Below, one piece after another: positions 14,387-22,612 of a stretch of 64,000 nt of DNA. Source of the stretch: a virus; IMG/VR virus record IMGVR_UViG_3300042502_000300, positions 1-64,000 of that record. One strand, written 5' to 3'. Every line of letters begins with the position of its first letter. The stretch's first letter is position 1. Both the position numbers and the translations under genes were made by a program. Below the pieces are notes generated by a model. The model made no database searches. It saw nothing but the letters and a program-made list of their open reading frames with translations, and had not been told where the DNA came from.

Positions 14387-14845
14387 ATGAAAGACAACAA
14401 ATACCTTGGGGCATGGGACCTAGAGGTAGCCGGTAAGTACGAGCCGAAGGTCGTTACAATCGAGCGCATCTATGCCGACACTATGGTCGGAGAGATGGGT
14501 AAGGAGGACAAGGTATTCGCCAAGCTTAAGGAGTTTCCAAAGGCTATGGTGTGCAACCGGACAAACTTCAAGCGATTAGAGACATTCTTTGGGTCATTCA
14601 ATCCGGACGACTACATCGGCAAGCAAATCGTTTTGACGACTGAGAAGGTTAAGAGTCCACAAGGCTTGGTTGATGCGTTGCGTTTCAGCACACGACCAAT
14701 CCCTCAGAAGACCAAGGCTAAACTGACTAAGTTGGATGCCGCGGTTGACTCGATTAAGAACGGACGATCAACCTTTGATAAAATCGCTGATGCTTACGAA
14801 TTGACTGACGATCAGGTTAAAGCTTTGAAGGATGCTTCGAATTAG
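14387..14845 (+). CDS. OB-fold-like phage DNA metabolism protein (152 aa)
   Basis: The block KYLGAWDLEV followed by strands, then RTNFKRLETFFGS, DYIGKQIVLTTEKVKSPQGL and VDALRFSTRP matches a family I recognise in phage recombination modules that lies next to YqaJ-type nucleases. The pattern of strands suggests an OB fold. The C-terminal 40 residues add a small helical domain. I prefer start 14387 (MKDNKYLGAW), but 14369 is possible. It overlaps the nuclease gene by 14 bases. Role in ssDNA handling is inferred. Confidence 0.75.
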   Translation: MKDNKYLGAWDLEVAGKYEPKVVTIERIYADTMVGEMGKEDKVFAKLKEFPKAMVCNRTNFKRLETFFGSFNPDDYIGKQIVLTTEKVKSPQGLVDALRFSTRPIPQKTKAKLTKLDAAVDSIKNGRSTFDKIADAYELTDDQVKALKDASN

Positions 14846-15617
14846 GTCATCCAAATGTAGCGCTCTCTTTTCAGGACCGATTGGAGGGCTTACGCCTAAG
14901 CAGAAGGAGACATTGAGTGACTACCTATCAAAGATACAGTTAACAGTTAAGCAGGCAGAGGAGAGAGATAGGCTACAACAGAAGGAGAAGGATGCCAATG
15001 AGCTACCTGAGGGTGCTAAGACATTGATCCAGGAGATCATTGACGAGAAGATGTATGAGTACCATGTAGAGTTAGACAAGCGCGAGCTTGAGAAGGGCTG
15101 GGCTGTTGAGGAGCAATCAATTGAGCGTTACAACCGATTGTTCTTTACTGACTACAAGAAGTTGGAGGATGGTGACATGTATGCATCGCTTGAGTACGGC
15201 ATATCGAAAGGTCATCCGGACGTTGTTGACGAGCGTGATATGTTGGTACTTGACGTGAAAAGTTCATGGAATAAGAAGACATTCACGAAGACTATAGAGA
15301 AGGCTACCAAGAAAGTTAAGGAGTCAGGGTATGATTGGCAGGTTAAACATTACTTGTACATGCTACGCAAGATGACTGGTAAAGATTGGCGTAATGGTGT
15401 GGTAGCATTTGTATTGTGTTCAACACCTGAGGAGTTAGTTCCTGAGTGGGAGGGAGACCAACTGCACTATGTGGACCACCTACCTGACAACATGTTGGTG
15501 ACCAGGGTGATGTTGACGTTGACTGATGAGGAGATTGAGTTCATGGAGGCTAGGCTTGAGTCAGCTGAGAAATATGCAAACGAGTATATTAAGTACCTGA
15601 AAAACAAGAACTTATGA
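14832..15617 (+). CDS. YqaJ/RecB-family PD-(D/E)XK exonuclease
   Basis: The nuclease core is visible around residues 120-145: SKGHPDVVDERDMLVLDVKSSW contains the Asp and the D-V-K of the PD-(D/E)XK motif, and the helix QVKHYLYMLRKM is the QxxxY element typical of the YqaJ/Cas4/RecB group. The N-terminal 110 residues are charged and helical. It probably resects dsDNA ends to feed recombination together with the 14387 and 15911 (SSB-like) genes. At 261 residues it is in the normal range. (The quoted motif spans HPDVV to VKSSW.). Confidence 0.82.
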   Translation: MLRIRSSKCSALFSGPIGGLTPKQKETLSDYLSKIQLTVKQAEERDRLQQKEKDANELPEGAKTLIQEIIDEKMYEYHVELDKRELEKGWAVEEQSIERYNRLFFTDYKKLEDGDMYASLEYGISKGHPDVVDERDMLVLDVKSSWNKKTFTKTIEKATKKVKESGYDWQVKHYLYMLRKMTGKDWRNGVVAFVLCSTPEELVPEWEGDQLHYVDHLPDNMLVTRVMLTLTDEEIEFMEARLESAEKYANEYIKYLKNKNL

Positions 15618-15898
15618 AAGTAAGAATCAAATCAGCTAAGACGTATGTAGGCCTTGATCACTTGGTGGGTAAGACATTCGATGCTGTCAAGGTTAATTCC
15701 GACTACAGTGGGTATTATGTAGACGTTGAGATAATAAAGGGTAAGACTTCATCACTATACTTCCTACCATGGGAAGTTGAGGAGGTTGACGAAGTAATTG
15801 AAAAGATACATGACTATCAATCAGCAATTTCTCTTGCGTCTATATCAGTATTTTTAATAGCAGTTATCTTAATGATAGTTTTAAAATTTGTAATCTAA
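15614..15898 (+). CDS. Small protein with C-terminal membrane helix (94 aa)
   Basis: An N-terminal beta domain (RIKSAKTYVGLDHLVGKTFDAV, of which the core is TYVGLDHLVGKTF) is followed by a long C-terminal transmembrane segment (ASISVFLIAVILMIVLKFVI). A tail-anchored inner-membrane protein is likely. It overlaps the nuclease stop (ATGA). Function unknown. Confidence 0.68.
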   Translation: MKVRIKSAKTYVGLDHLVGKTFDAVKVNSDYSGYYVDVEIIKGKTSSLYFLPWEVEEVDEVIEKIHDYQSAISLASISVFLIAVILMIVLKFVI

Positions 15899-15910
15899 TA
15901 ATCAATAAAT

Positions 15911-16231
15911 ATGTTTAAATTCAAAGGGATCGTCCACAAGGTTGGCGCGACAAATCAAGTGTCTGACAAGTTCAAGAAACGTGAGGTAGTATTAACAGAT
16001 GGAGCGACTGAATATCCTCAGTACATCCCATTTACATTTGTCCAGGACAAGTGTTCGTTAGCTGATAGTTTAATTGAAGGTCAAGAGGTTGAGTTTTCAT
16101 TCAGTCTTAAGGGACGTGAGTGGACAAGCCCACAAGGTGAGGTTAAATTCTTCTCTACAATCGAGGCATTCAACGTAGCTGGGGCGCCTGCACCGGCACC
16201 TGCTTCAGAGGAAGAGGACTTACCATTCTAA
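15911..16231 (+). CDS. Single-stranded DNA-binding-like protein, DUF3127 type
   Basis: The 106 residues fit the DUF3127 pattern of Bacteroidota: FKGIVHKVGATNQVS, FKKREVVLTDG, YPQYIPFTFVQDKCSLAD, GQEVEFSFSLKGREW and a linker rich in Ala and Pro. The C-terminus ends in EEEDLPF, the acidic tip by which bacterial SSB recruits replication partners. It probably coats ssDNA in phage replication or recombination. A hairpin terminator follows at 16238. Confidence 0.85.
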   Translation: MFKFKGIVHKVGATNQVSDKFKKREVVLTDGATEYPQYIPFTFVQDKCSLADSLIEGQEVEFSFSLKGREWTSPQGEVKFFSTIEAFNVAGAPAPAPASEEEDLPF

Positions 16232-16236
16232 TATTA

Positions 16237-16260
16237 AGGGGGAGCGATCCCCCTATTATT
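16237..16260 (+). terminator. Hairpin terminator after the SSB-like gene
   Basis: GGGGGA (16238-16243) and TCCCCC (16248-16253) form a strong stem with loop GCGA, followed by TATTATTCTT. The T-tract is imperfect, so termination may be partial. Confidence 0.65.
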
Positions 16261-16262
16261 CT

Positions 16263-16270
16263 TATCTTTG
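16263..16270 (+). promoter_or_regulatory. Promoter -7 element for the 16284 gene
   Basis: TATCTTTG is a perfect TAnnTTTG element 13 bases before the ATG at 16284 and directly follows a terminator hairpin, marking a new transcription unit. Confidence 0.68.
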
Positions 16271-16283
16271 TTAAAAACTTATT

Positions 16284-16625
16284 ATGGCACCAAACAAATT
16301 TATCGGACAATTGTTCCAATCTCGCGACATGATGCATATCGCGCATTTACAAACTACATCATTCGCTGAGCACAAGGCATTGAATGCTTATTATGATGGG
16401 ATCCTTGACTTAACTGACTCATTTACTGAGAAGTACTTCGGTGGTAACAAGAGAGTTGAGTTTACAATTCCTGAGTCCAAGAACATGGATGCAGTGTCTC
16501 ACATGAAAGAGATGAAGAAACTTATTGAGGCTGAGCGTGCTAACTACAGCTCTGACCTCCAGAACATTATGGATGAGATGCTCGGATTAGTACACGAGAC
16601 ATTATATCTTTTGACTTTAGTTTAG
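16284..16625 (+). CDS. DUF5856-like helical phage protein (113 aa)
   Basis: The pattern HIAHLQTTSFAEHKALNAYYDGIL, then DLTDSFTEKYFGG and a C-terminal pair of helices containing LGLVHETLYLL resembles DUF5856, a ferritin-like helical bundle in large phages (family assignment from memory; the key residues are His, Glu and His of HLQTTSFAEHKAL). If it truly is ferritin-like it could bind iron. It has its own promoter and terminator, so it is an independent unit. Confidence 0.7.
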   Translation: MAPNKFIGQLFQSRDMMHIAHLQTTSFAEHKALNAYYDGILDLTDSFTEKYFGGNKRVEFTIPESKNMDAVSHMKEMKKLIEAERANYSSDLQNIMDEMLGLVHETLYLLTLV

Positions 16626-16673
16626 GTTTCAGTTAGAATTCTGAGGTTAGCCCTCCATGTGGGGAAAAATTCT

Positions 16674-16705
16674 AGGTAGGTGTGCATGGACATCCTATCT
16701 TTTTT
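16674..16705 (+). terminator. Terminator after the 16284-16625 gene
   Basis: AGGTAGG (16674-16680) pairs with CCTATCT (16694-16700), with one G-T wobble, followed by six T (16700-16705). Confidence 0.6.
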
Positions 16706-16717
16706 AAATCAAATCAA

Positions 16718-16951
16718 ATGAAATATTGGACATCTACATCAACTGTGGACAGCTCGCTTGGCGACTCTATTGTCGAATCAGTAATCAATAAATATAAGAA
16801 ACGCTCCCAAACTGGGATCAACAAGTACGGCACAACAATGGACCGGGAAGATCTATCAGTCTTGGATTGGCTACGCCATGCCCAGGAGGAGGCTCAGGAC
16901 TTGACGTTGTATCTTGAGAAGTTGATTGTGAAAGAAGAGCTTAAGTTATAG
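16718..16951 (+). CDS. MazG-like short helical protein (77 aa)
   Basis: Start at 16718 (MKYWTSTSTVDSSLG). The motif GINKYGTTMDREDLSVLDWL and HAQEEAQDLTLYLEKL is common in phages and resembles the all-alpha NTP pyrophosphohydrolase fold, where the Glu-Glu-x-x-Asp helix binds magnesium. It is shorter than a complete MazG unit, so it would have to act as a multimer or be a binding relative. Role in nucleotide-pool clean-up is inference. Confidence 0.72.
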   Translation: MKYWTSTSTVDSSLGDSIVESVINKYKKRSQTGINKYGTTMDREDLSVLDWLRHAQEEAQDLTLYLEKLIVKEELKL

Positions 16952-17090
16952 CACCCCATTGCCTCTCTTAGATGCACACTAGTGGGAGTACGATAGACAG
17001 GACAGCTGACTGATTCTATCTAGCTGTGTAAGGCTAAGTGTATTCGCGCTTACACATGACCACCAAGCTAAAGTCGGGTGGTTATTTTAA
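16952..17090 (+). ncRNA. Candidate structured small RNA with pseudoknot and terminator
   Basis: There is no open frame. CCCATT (16955-16960) pairs with AGTGGG (16981-16986). GATAGA (16992-16997) pairs with TCTATC (17015-17020), while ACAGCT (17002-17007), inside that loop, pairs with AGCTGT (17022-17027) outside it, an H-type pseudoknot. TGTGTAAG (17025-17032) pairs with CTTACACA (17049-17056), overlapping the pseudoknot by three bases. The region ends in a terminator-like hairpin at 17059-17082. No separate promoter is obvious, so it may be a processed 3' end. Confidence 0.5.
17059..17088 (+). terminator. Terminator closing the structured RNA region
   Basis: ACCACC (17059-17064) pairs with GGTGGT (17077-17082) and is followed by TATTTT. 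Confidence 0.62.
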
Positions 17091-17186
17091 CGCCAACAAA
17101 AGACAGTAAATGAAAATAGTGGCAAATGTTTGATAACAAATCAATAAACAAAAAGGGGTAAAAGTTGCCCCTTATATTAAATAGAA

Positions 17187-17309
17187 ATGATAAATCAGAA
17201 TAAGATGACAGAGAAAACAAAGGCAATTATATTCTTACTATTTATATTGGGTGTATTTTGCTATGGACTACTACACTTAGTAAGTTACATTTTTAGAGGT
17301 TGCTTTTAA
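17187..17309 (+). CDS. Single-span membrane peptide (40 aa)
   Basis: ATG codons at 17187 and 17205 share the frame. The product is a charged N-terminus plus one membrane helix (AIIFLLFILGVFCYGLLHLV). It stands alone between the structured RNA and the DnaA-like gene. A short inverted repeat (AAGGGG 17153-17158, CCCCTT 17168-17173) precedes it. Function unknown. Confidence 0.55.
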   Translation: MINQNKMTEKTKAIIFLLFILGVFCYGLLHLVSYIFRGCF

Positions 17310-17350
17310 GTAAGTTGCCAAGTAGTGAATCAAATTAAATAATAAATAAA

Positions 17351-17635
17351 ATGGAAGAGAAAATCAAACAATTAATAGAACGTGATGCATTGGCATCCAA
17401 GTCGCAAAAGCAAAAGCATGTACATAGACGTCATTACCTCTTCTACTTATTGAGAGAGCGAGTCGGTATGACACTGGAGGCGATAGGTGAATTATTTAAT
17501 CGGGACCACGCTACAGTCATCCACGGCATCAATATCTATAAGTCCAGGGAAGAGATGAAAGATCCATACATGAACCGAGACATTGCTGAATATAAAGAAT
17601 TCCTACAAGATGATAACTTACTTCAAATCAATTAA
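17351..17635 (+). CDS. Stand-alone DnaA domain IV-like DNA-binding protein (94 aa)
   Basis: Residues 30-75 match the C-terminal DnaA-box-binding domain: RHYLFYLLRERVGMTLEAIG and the signature GELFNRDHATVIHGI. The AAA+ ATPase and other DnaA domains are absent. It would bind origin-like sites without ATP control, either to mark the phage origin or to compete with host DnaA. It overlaps the primase-helicase start by 26 bases, so the two are co-translated, which fits a role in replication initiation. Confidence 0.85.
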   Translation: MEEKIKQLIERDALASKSQKQKHVHRRHYLFYLLRERVGMTLEAIGELFNRDHATVIHGINIYKSREEMKDPYMNRDIAEYKEFLQDDNLLQIN

Positions 17636-19958
17636 TGACACCAACACACCATATCATGTAGACGTAAGCGAAGCAATCAAGAGAATTAGAAACGGAAAGT
17701 CAAAAGAATTAGTAGAGGCTGTCCGTAAAGAGACGGACAAAGAAGGCCGTAATGAGAAGAAGAAGAAACTTCCTGCTATTTGTTTTTCCGGTACATTCTC
17801 CAGACGAGCAGACAATGCGATACTTGAGCATAGTGGGTTGATATGCATCGACTTTGATGGATTCAGAGACGAACAGCATTTAGAGACCAAGCGACAGGAG
17901 TTGATCGATGACGACTACAGCTACTGCGTATTCACATCACCATCAGGCGATGGGCTTAAGGTACTTGTAAGGATACCAAAAGATGCTTCCAACCATAAGA
18001 AGTACTTCAACTCTTTACAGAAGCATTACAACTGCGATGAGTTTGACGTTACAAGCAAGAACATCAGCCGTGTATGTTATGAGTCGTATGACCCTGAGAT
18101 CTTCGTTAACGAGCTGTCATTCGTTTGGTCAGAGATAGAGGCCGAGGATGAGTATAAGCCTCAGGTACGTCCAATGATCAAGGTAGATGACACCAACGAG
18201 ATAACAAGACGTCTGACAATTTGGTGGAGCAAGAGCTATGGCTTAGTACCTGGACAACGCAACAACAACTTGTTTGTACTAGCGGCCGCACTAAATGAGT
18301 TTGGTATTGATCAGGCAACAGCTCAGCAGGTGTTGATGAACATCGATGCCTCAGGTGAGATGCATAAGGAGATACCAACCATTGTCATGAGCGCATACCG
18401 AGACATCAGTAAGCACGCGACAAAGTTCTACGAGGATGTTGACAAGACTCAACAGATCAAGCGAGATGTTAAGATGGGTATGCCCAAGGAAGAGGTGGCT
18501 AAGATACATGGCGTTGAGGAGGTTTATGATGATGAGGAAGATGATGATGTATTTTGGACTAAGTCTAGCAAGGGTAAGGTTGAGTTGGTTCCATTCTTAT
18601 TCAGGAAGTATCTTGAGAAGTATGGGTTCTACAAGTACTACCCAGTTGGATCTTCATCGTTTGTATTCGTCCGTGTGGTAGACAATACTATCAACGATGT
18701 CAACGAGGACATGATCAAGGACTTTGTACTTGACTACCTATTAACCATTGACGATATGTCGGTATACAACTTCTTTGCATTGAATACTAAGTTTTTCACT
18801 GAGACATTCTTAAACTATGTGCCAAAGATTGACGCTAAGTTTAAAGAAGATGGTCCTGATGAGGCTTACTTATATTATAAGAACTGTGCTGTTAAGGTTA
18901 CTAGAGATAACATCATTCGAATAGACTACAAGGACTTAGGAGGTCATGTATGGGACAAGCAGAAGATCGATCGAGACTTTGCTAAGTCTGAAGATGCCAT
19001 GTGTGAATTCAAGCAGTTTGTTTCAAACATATCCGGAGATGGTTCTGAGAACCTAAGGTCTATGGAATCAACGCTTGGGTATTTGATGCACTCACATAAA
19101 CCACCTAGCTATTGCCCGGCAGTTATATTAAACGATGAGGTGATCAGCGACAACCCTGAGGGTGGTACTGGTAAGGGAATCTTTGTTAAGTCCATCAGCC
19201 ACATGAAGAAGCTAGTGACCATAGATGGTAAGGGATTCAGCTTTCAAAAGTCTTTCCCATACCAAAGGGTTCAGGTAGATACGCAGACACTAGTCTTTGA
19301 TGACGTCTCAAGGCACTTCGACTTCGAGAGGTTGTTCTCTATCATTACTGAGGGGATAACGCTTGAGAAGAAGAATAAAGATGAGATTCATATTCCATTT
19401 GAACGATCGCCTAAGATTATTATAACAACTAACTACGCGATTAGAGGTGCTGGTAATTCATTCGAGAGACGTAAGTGGGACCTTGAGTTTAAGCAATACT
19501 ATTCAAAGTCATATACACCTGAGAGTGAGTTTAATCATATGCTATTCAGTGGTTGGGATAAGGCTGAATGGAATAGGTTTGACAACTACATGATCAAGAA
19601 CATACAGCTATACTTAAACAAGGGGTTAGTTCGCAGTGAGTTTAAGAACTTGAGAACGCGTAAGTTTATCGCTGAGACATCGGCAGACTTCTGGGAGTGG
19701 TGTATGGATAGGGACAACCTAGACACCAAATCAAACGCCAAAACATTAGGTCAGTCATTATTTAATAAATTTACTGAGCAGTATTCTGACTATGGCCAAT
19801 ACGGCAGATATAAGATGTCTCACAATAAATTTTACAGGTGGTTAGATTCTTATGGTGAATATGCGTTTGATAGTAAGCCAAAGATATATCGATCGTCAAA
19901 TGGTAAGATGGTTGAGTTTGTCGTTAGAGAGGTTAAGCAGAATGAATTAAATTTTTAG
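17610..19958 (+). CDS. VirE_N/BT4734-type primase-helicase (782 aa)
   Basis: Start at 17610 (MITYFKSINDTNTPYHVDV). Residues 1-150 fit the BT4734-like/VirE N-terminal domain, with HSGLICIDFDGF and SPSGDGLKVLVRI as the metal-binding and nucleotide-contact pattern of primase-like folds. Residues 200-290 form a helical linker domain. An SF3-type helicase follows: Walker A NPEGGTGKGIF near 515, Walker B LVFDDVSRHF near 558 and sensor KIIITTNYAIRG near 600. It should prime and unwind phage DNA. No polymerase is encoded nearby. Confidence 0.88.
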   Translation: MITYFKSINDTNTPYHVDVSEAIKRIRNGKSKELVEAVRKETDKEGRNEKKKKLPAICFSGTFSRRADNAILEHSGLICIDFDGFRDEQHLETKRQELIDDDYSYCVFTSPSGDGLKVLVRIPKDASNHKKYFNSLQKHYNCDEFDVTSKNISRVCYESYDPEIFVNELSFVWSEIEAEDEYKPQVRPMIKVDDTNEITRRLTIWWSKSYGLVPGQRNNNLFVLAAALNEFGIDQATAQQVLMNIDASGEMHKEIPTIVMSAYRDISKHATKFYEDVDKTQQIKRDVKMGMPKEEVAKIHGVEEVYDDEEDDDVFWTKSSKGKVELVPFLFRKYLEKYGFYKYYPVGSSSFVFVRVVDNTINDVNEDMIKDFVLDYLLTIDDMSVYNFFALNTKFFTETFLNYVPKIDAKFKEDGPDEAYLYYKNCAVKVTRDNIIRIDYKDLGGHVWDKQKIDRDFAKSEDAMCEFKQFVSNISGDGSENLRSMESTLGYLMHSHKPPSYCPAVILNDEVISDNPEGGTGKGIFVKSISHMKKLVTIDGKGFSFQKSFPYQRVQVDTQTLVFDDVSRHFDFERLFSIITEGITLEKKNKDEIHIPFERSPKIIITTNYAIRGAGNSFERRKWDLEFKQYYSKSYTPESEFNHMLFSGWDKAEWNRFDNYMIKNIQLYLNKGLVRSEFKNLRTRKFIAETSADFWEWCMDRDNLDTKSNAKTLGQSLFNKFTEQYSDYGQYGRYKMSHNKFYRWLDSYGEYAFDSKPKIYRSSNGKMVEFVVREVKQNELNF

Positions 19959-19960
19959 GT

Positions 19961-20266
19961 ATGGACTTTACATTAGTAGTTATTAAGAAACGCCTTGACT
20001 TGACAAATGAATTGATCAGGTTTTCAAAGGTAGGTAGTCGTCAACGTGCTGAGTATGAGGCAATGATAAAGGACTACCAGGACACGCTCGATTTTTTAAA
20101 TGGAGTTACCGATAAGATGGAATACGTTCCTGAGTATTCGGCTAGACAGTTAAGGCGTCAACTACTATGGTTAAGCCCGGACGTGAATCAAGAAACAATA
20201 GATGAAGTCAATTCTAATTTAGAGAAATTAAATGCTAAGAGACTATCAAAAAGAGATAGCAACTAA
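19961..20266 (+). CDS. Small helical protein between the two helicases (101 aa)
   Basis: Two bases after the primase-helicase and overlapping the next gene by 35 bases. All helical and charged (LDLTNELIRFSKVGSRQRAEYEAM shortened: LTNELIRFSKVGSRQRAEY; DEVNSNLEKLNAKRL), probably a helical hairpin. It may be a helicase accessory or loader, an inference from position only. Confidence 0.72.
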   Translation: MDFTLVVIKKRLDLTNELIRFSKVGSRQRAEYEAMIKDYQDTLDFLNGVTDKMEYVPEYSARQLRRQLLWLSPDVNQETIDEVNSNLEKLNAKRLSKRDSN

Positions 20267-21467
20267 GGCAAACAATATTCTTCGTAGCAAAGGCATCGTG
20301 TACTTAGCAATGGAAGTGAGGACCGGTAAGACGTTAACCTCACTAGAAGTTGCTAAGTTATATGGTGCTCAGAACGTATTGTTCTTGACTAAGAAGAAGG
20401 CCATTAGAAGCATCCAAAAGGACTATGCAGATTTTGGATATTCCTTTCAGTTAACAGTCATTAATGACGAGTCTATGCATAAGCTAGACGATGCGCACTT
20501 ATATGACCTAGTGATCCACGATGAGCACCATAGGTTCGGGGCATTCCCTAAGCCTGGGCTAGCTACTAAACTTTACAAGAAGATGTTCGGAGATAAGCCA
20601 ATGATCTTCCTGTCGGGTACACCAACACCTGAGTCGTTCAGTCAGATGTACCATCAGTTTTGGGTAAGCTACCGATCACCATTCCTGAGCTACCAAAATT
20701 TCTACCGGTGGGCTGATGACTACGTTAAGAAGTTCCAACGGACGATCAATGGATTTGCAGTGAACGACTACTCAAGTGGTATAGAGCTGAAGATTATGTC
20801 AGCCGTTGCACCATACATGATCACCTTCACGCAGAATCAGGCTGGGTTCAGCACTGAGATTGAGGAGGAGGTTTTGTATGTCGACATGACTGAGAAGACA
20901 AAGATGATTGTGAAGAAGTTAGAGCGCGACTTGGTCGTTGAGGGGAAGGAAGAAGTTATTTTGGCTGACACTCCGGTTAAGTTGATGCAGAAGCTACACC
21001 AATTGTGGAGTGGTACTGTGAAGTTTGAGAGTGGGAACAGCATGACGATTGATACCACTAAGGCTGAGTTCATTAAAAATAGGTGGCACGACAAAAAAAT
21101 AGGCGTGTTCTACAAGTTTAAAGAAGAACTGAGCGCACTGAGTCAAGTATTTGGTCCCGATAAGTTGACAACTGATCTAGAGAAGTTCGACAATGAGGGC
21201 TATCAGGTTATAGCCTTACAAATTGTGTCCGGTCGTGAGGGTATATCCTTAAAAAATGCTGACTATGTGGTGTTCTTTAACATTGATTTCAGCGCCACGT
21301 CGTACTGGCAAGCGAGAGACCGGATGACTACCATGGAGCGGAAGTTCAATAAAGTGTATTGGGTATTCAGTAATGGTGGCATTGAGGACAAGATTTACAA
21401 AGCTGTCAAGAGTAAAAAGAGTTATACGTTAAACATATTTAAGAAGGATTATGAAGCCAACAAGTAA
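20232..21467 (+). CDS. SF2 DEAD/SNF2-like helicase (411 aa)
   Basis: All helicase motifs can be read: LRDYQKEIA (Q-motif-like), Walker A MEVRTGKTLTS near residue 30, Walker B VIHDEHHRFG (DEHH) near 97, motif III FLSGTPTPESF near 130, motif V SGREGISLKNADYVVFF near 335 and motif VI YWQARDRMTTM near 360. It is a compact ATP-dependent dsDNA translocase of the kind many phages use in replication or recombination. Confidence 0.92.
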   Translation: MLRDYQKEIATKANNILRSKGIVYLAMEVRTGKTLTSLEVAKLYGAQNVLFLTKKKAIRSIQKDYADFGYSFQLTVINDESMHKLDDAHLYDLVIHDEHHRFGAFPKPGLATKLYKKMFGDKPMIFLSGTPTPESFSQMYHQFWVSYRSPFLSYQNFYRWADDYVKKFQRTINGFAVNDYSSGIELKIMSAVAPYMITFTQNQAGFSTEIEEEVLYVDMTEKTKMIVKKLERDLVVEGKEEVILADTPVKLMQKLHQLWSGTVKFESGNSMTIDTTKAEFIKNRWHDKKIGVFYKFKEELSALSQVFGPDKLTTDLEKFDNEGYQVIALQIVSGREGISLKNADYVVFFNIDFSATSYWQARDRMTTMERKFNKVYWVFSNGGIEDKIYKAVKSKKSYTLNIFKKDYEANK

Positions 21468-21762
21468 AGAAGTAATTAATGAGTTGTGTAAAATATTAAA
21501 CGCAACACCAAAAGAAATAAAAGAAATAAAAGGATTTATTACACCAGAAGAAAAAGCAAAAGATTTAATTGATATTTATTCAAACATTCTTTCTTATACA
21601 AAAGCAGATAAACAAGAAGTTGATGAATCTGCCAAAGATTGCGCATTGATTGCAGTTTATATGGTAATCAAGTGCTGTGAAGAGTACGATGAGGCACACG
21701 AGGCCCATACCACTCAGGTTGATTATTGGAGAGAAGTTAAACGAGAAATAATGCATTTATGA
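21451..21762 (+). CDS. Hypothetical helical protein (103 aa)
   Basis: Overlaps the helicase by 17 bases and the next gene by four. All helical: KEVINELCKILNATPKEIKE, LIDIYSNILSYTKA and ALIAVYMVIKCCEEYDEA. The downstream half has the look of a helical bundle with two adjacent Cys. No family recognised. Confidence 0.7.
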   Translation: MKPTSKEVINELCKILNATPKEIKEIKGFITPEEKAKDLIDIYSNILSYTKADKQEVDESAKDCALIAVYMVIKCCEEYDEAHEAHTTQVDYWREVKREIMHL

Positions 21763-22001
21763 AGCAATGCTTTGAATGTAGGAGAATCCTATCATTGGAT
21801 AGCTTCACCGAGAACAGACGACACTACACATTGAAGACTGACCTTGGAAGAAATCGTGTGTGTAAGATCTGCACGTTTGAGCGATCGGTTAAGAGCCATA
21901 GCCTTGTGCAGTACAACTTTGAGGATAAGAAATTTGATAACATTAAGTTCGATGACATCGGTCAGGTGGCAGAGTACTTTACTAAAAACAATATGATATG
22001 A
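21759..22001 (+). CDS. Zinc-ribbon-like small protein (80 aa)
   Basis: Two CxxC pairs, CFEC at the N-terminus and CKIC at about residue 34, with the intervening GRNR stretch, are typical of a zinc ribbon related to HNH-associated or phage transcription-factor domains. The C-terminal half is acidic (FEDKKFDNIKFDDIG). No nuclease His residues are evident, so binding of nucleic acid or protein is more likely than cleavage. ATGA overlaps on both sides. Confidence 0.74.
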   Translation: MKQCFECRRILSLDSFTENRRHYTLKTDLGRNRVCKICTFERSVKSHSLVQYNFEDKKFDNIKFDDIGQVAEYFTKNNMI

Positions 22002-22222
22002 AAGAAAATTCAATAGAGTGGCTATACCAACAGCTATGGGAGATGCCAAAGGATAAGTTAGCTTGGTATGCATTGAAGCAAGAAGCCAAGAGAAAGTACG
22101 AGGATGAGATGTTTGATGCCATTAAGTTTGGAGGCGCATTAGTAAGAGCCTCAGAAGATATTACAATGGAAAGAATGGCAAAAGAGTTTGAAATACTTAG
22201 AGAAAAATATAAATCAGAATAA
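21998..22222 (+). CDS. Conserved small helical phage protein (74 aa)
   Basis: Begins MKENSIEWLYQQLWEMPKD and is helical throughout (LKQEAKRKYEDEMFDAIKFG). The opening W-L-x-x-Q-L pattern followed by an E-K-rich helix is common in small phage proteins of early operons. Function unknown. Confidence 0.7.
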   Translation: MKENSIEWLYQQLWEMPKDKLAWYALKQEAKRKYEDEMFDAIKFGGALVRASEDITMERMAKEFEILREKYKSE

Positions 22223-22223
22223 T

Positions 22224-22454
22224 ATGAAAGCAACAATTGAATATGACGGAGACGAAGAAATAGAAGATCTTCGCACTGCCTTAGATGGCTACAAGTGGAA
22301 GGGCGCTGTATTGGATTTAGACCTAGAACTTAGAAAGATTACTAAGTATGGGGACGTTGATCAAAGAGAAGCTACTTCAGACGAAAGAGCATTAGCTGAA
22401 ATTCTTAGAATAGAATTAAGAAACATACTAGAAAACTATAACTTAAAATTATGA
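22224..22454 (+). CDS. Conserved small phage protein (76 aa)
   Basis: Start at 22224 (MKATIEYDGDEEIEDLRTAL), the in-frame ATG directly after the previous stop. The pattern ALDGYKWKGAVLDLDLELRKITKY, then a helix ending NILENYNLKL, recurs in phages as a small helical protein; the diagnostic part is ALDGYKW and LDLELR. Its stop overlaps the next start. Confidence 0.74.
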   Translation: MKATIEYDGDEEIEDLRTALDGYKWKGAVLDLDLELRKITKYGDVDQREATSDERALAEILRIELRNILENYNLKL

Positions 22455-22612
22455 AAGTAACAATTGAGCTAGACGATAGAGTCTACACAGCAGAAGATCC
22501 GGAAGCAGAATACTTTTGGGAGTTAGCAGAGTTATTTGTATCTACAGCTCGATCAGCTGGGTATACAGATACAACAATTAAAAAGCATGTATGCGACCTG
22601 GAGACACTGTAA
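22451..22612 (+). CDS. Small hypothetical protein (53 aa)
   Basis: Begins MKVTIELDDRVYTAEDPEA, one strand-turn-helix unit (FWELAELFVSTARSAGY). Joined to its upstream neighbour by an ATGA-type overlap and running 22 bases into the next gene. Function unknown. Confidence 0.65.
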   Translation: MKVTIELDDRVYTAEDPEAEYFWELAELFVSTARSAGYTDTTIKKHVCDLETL

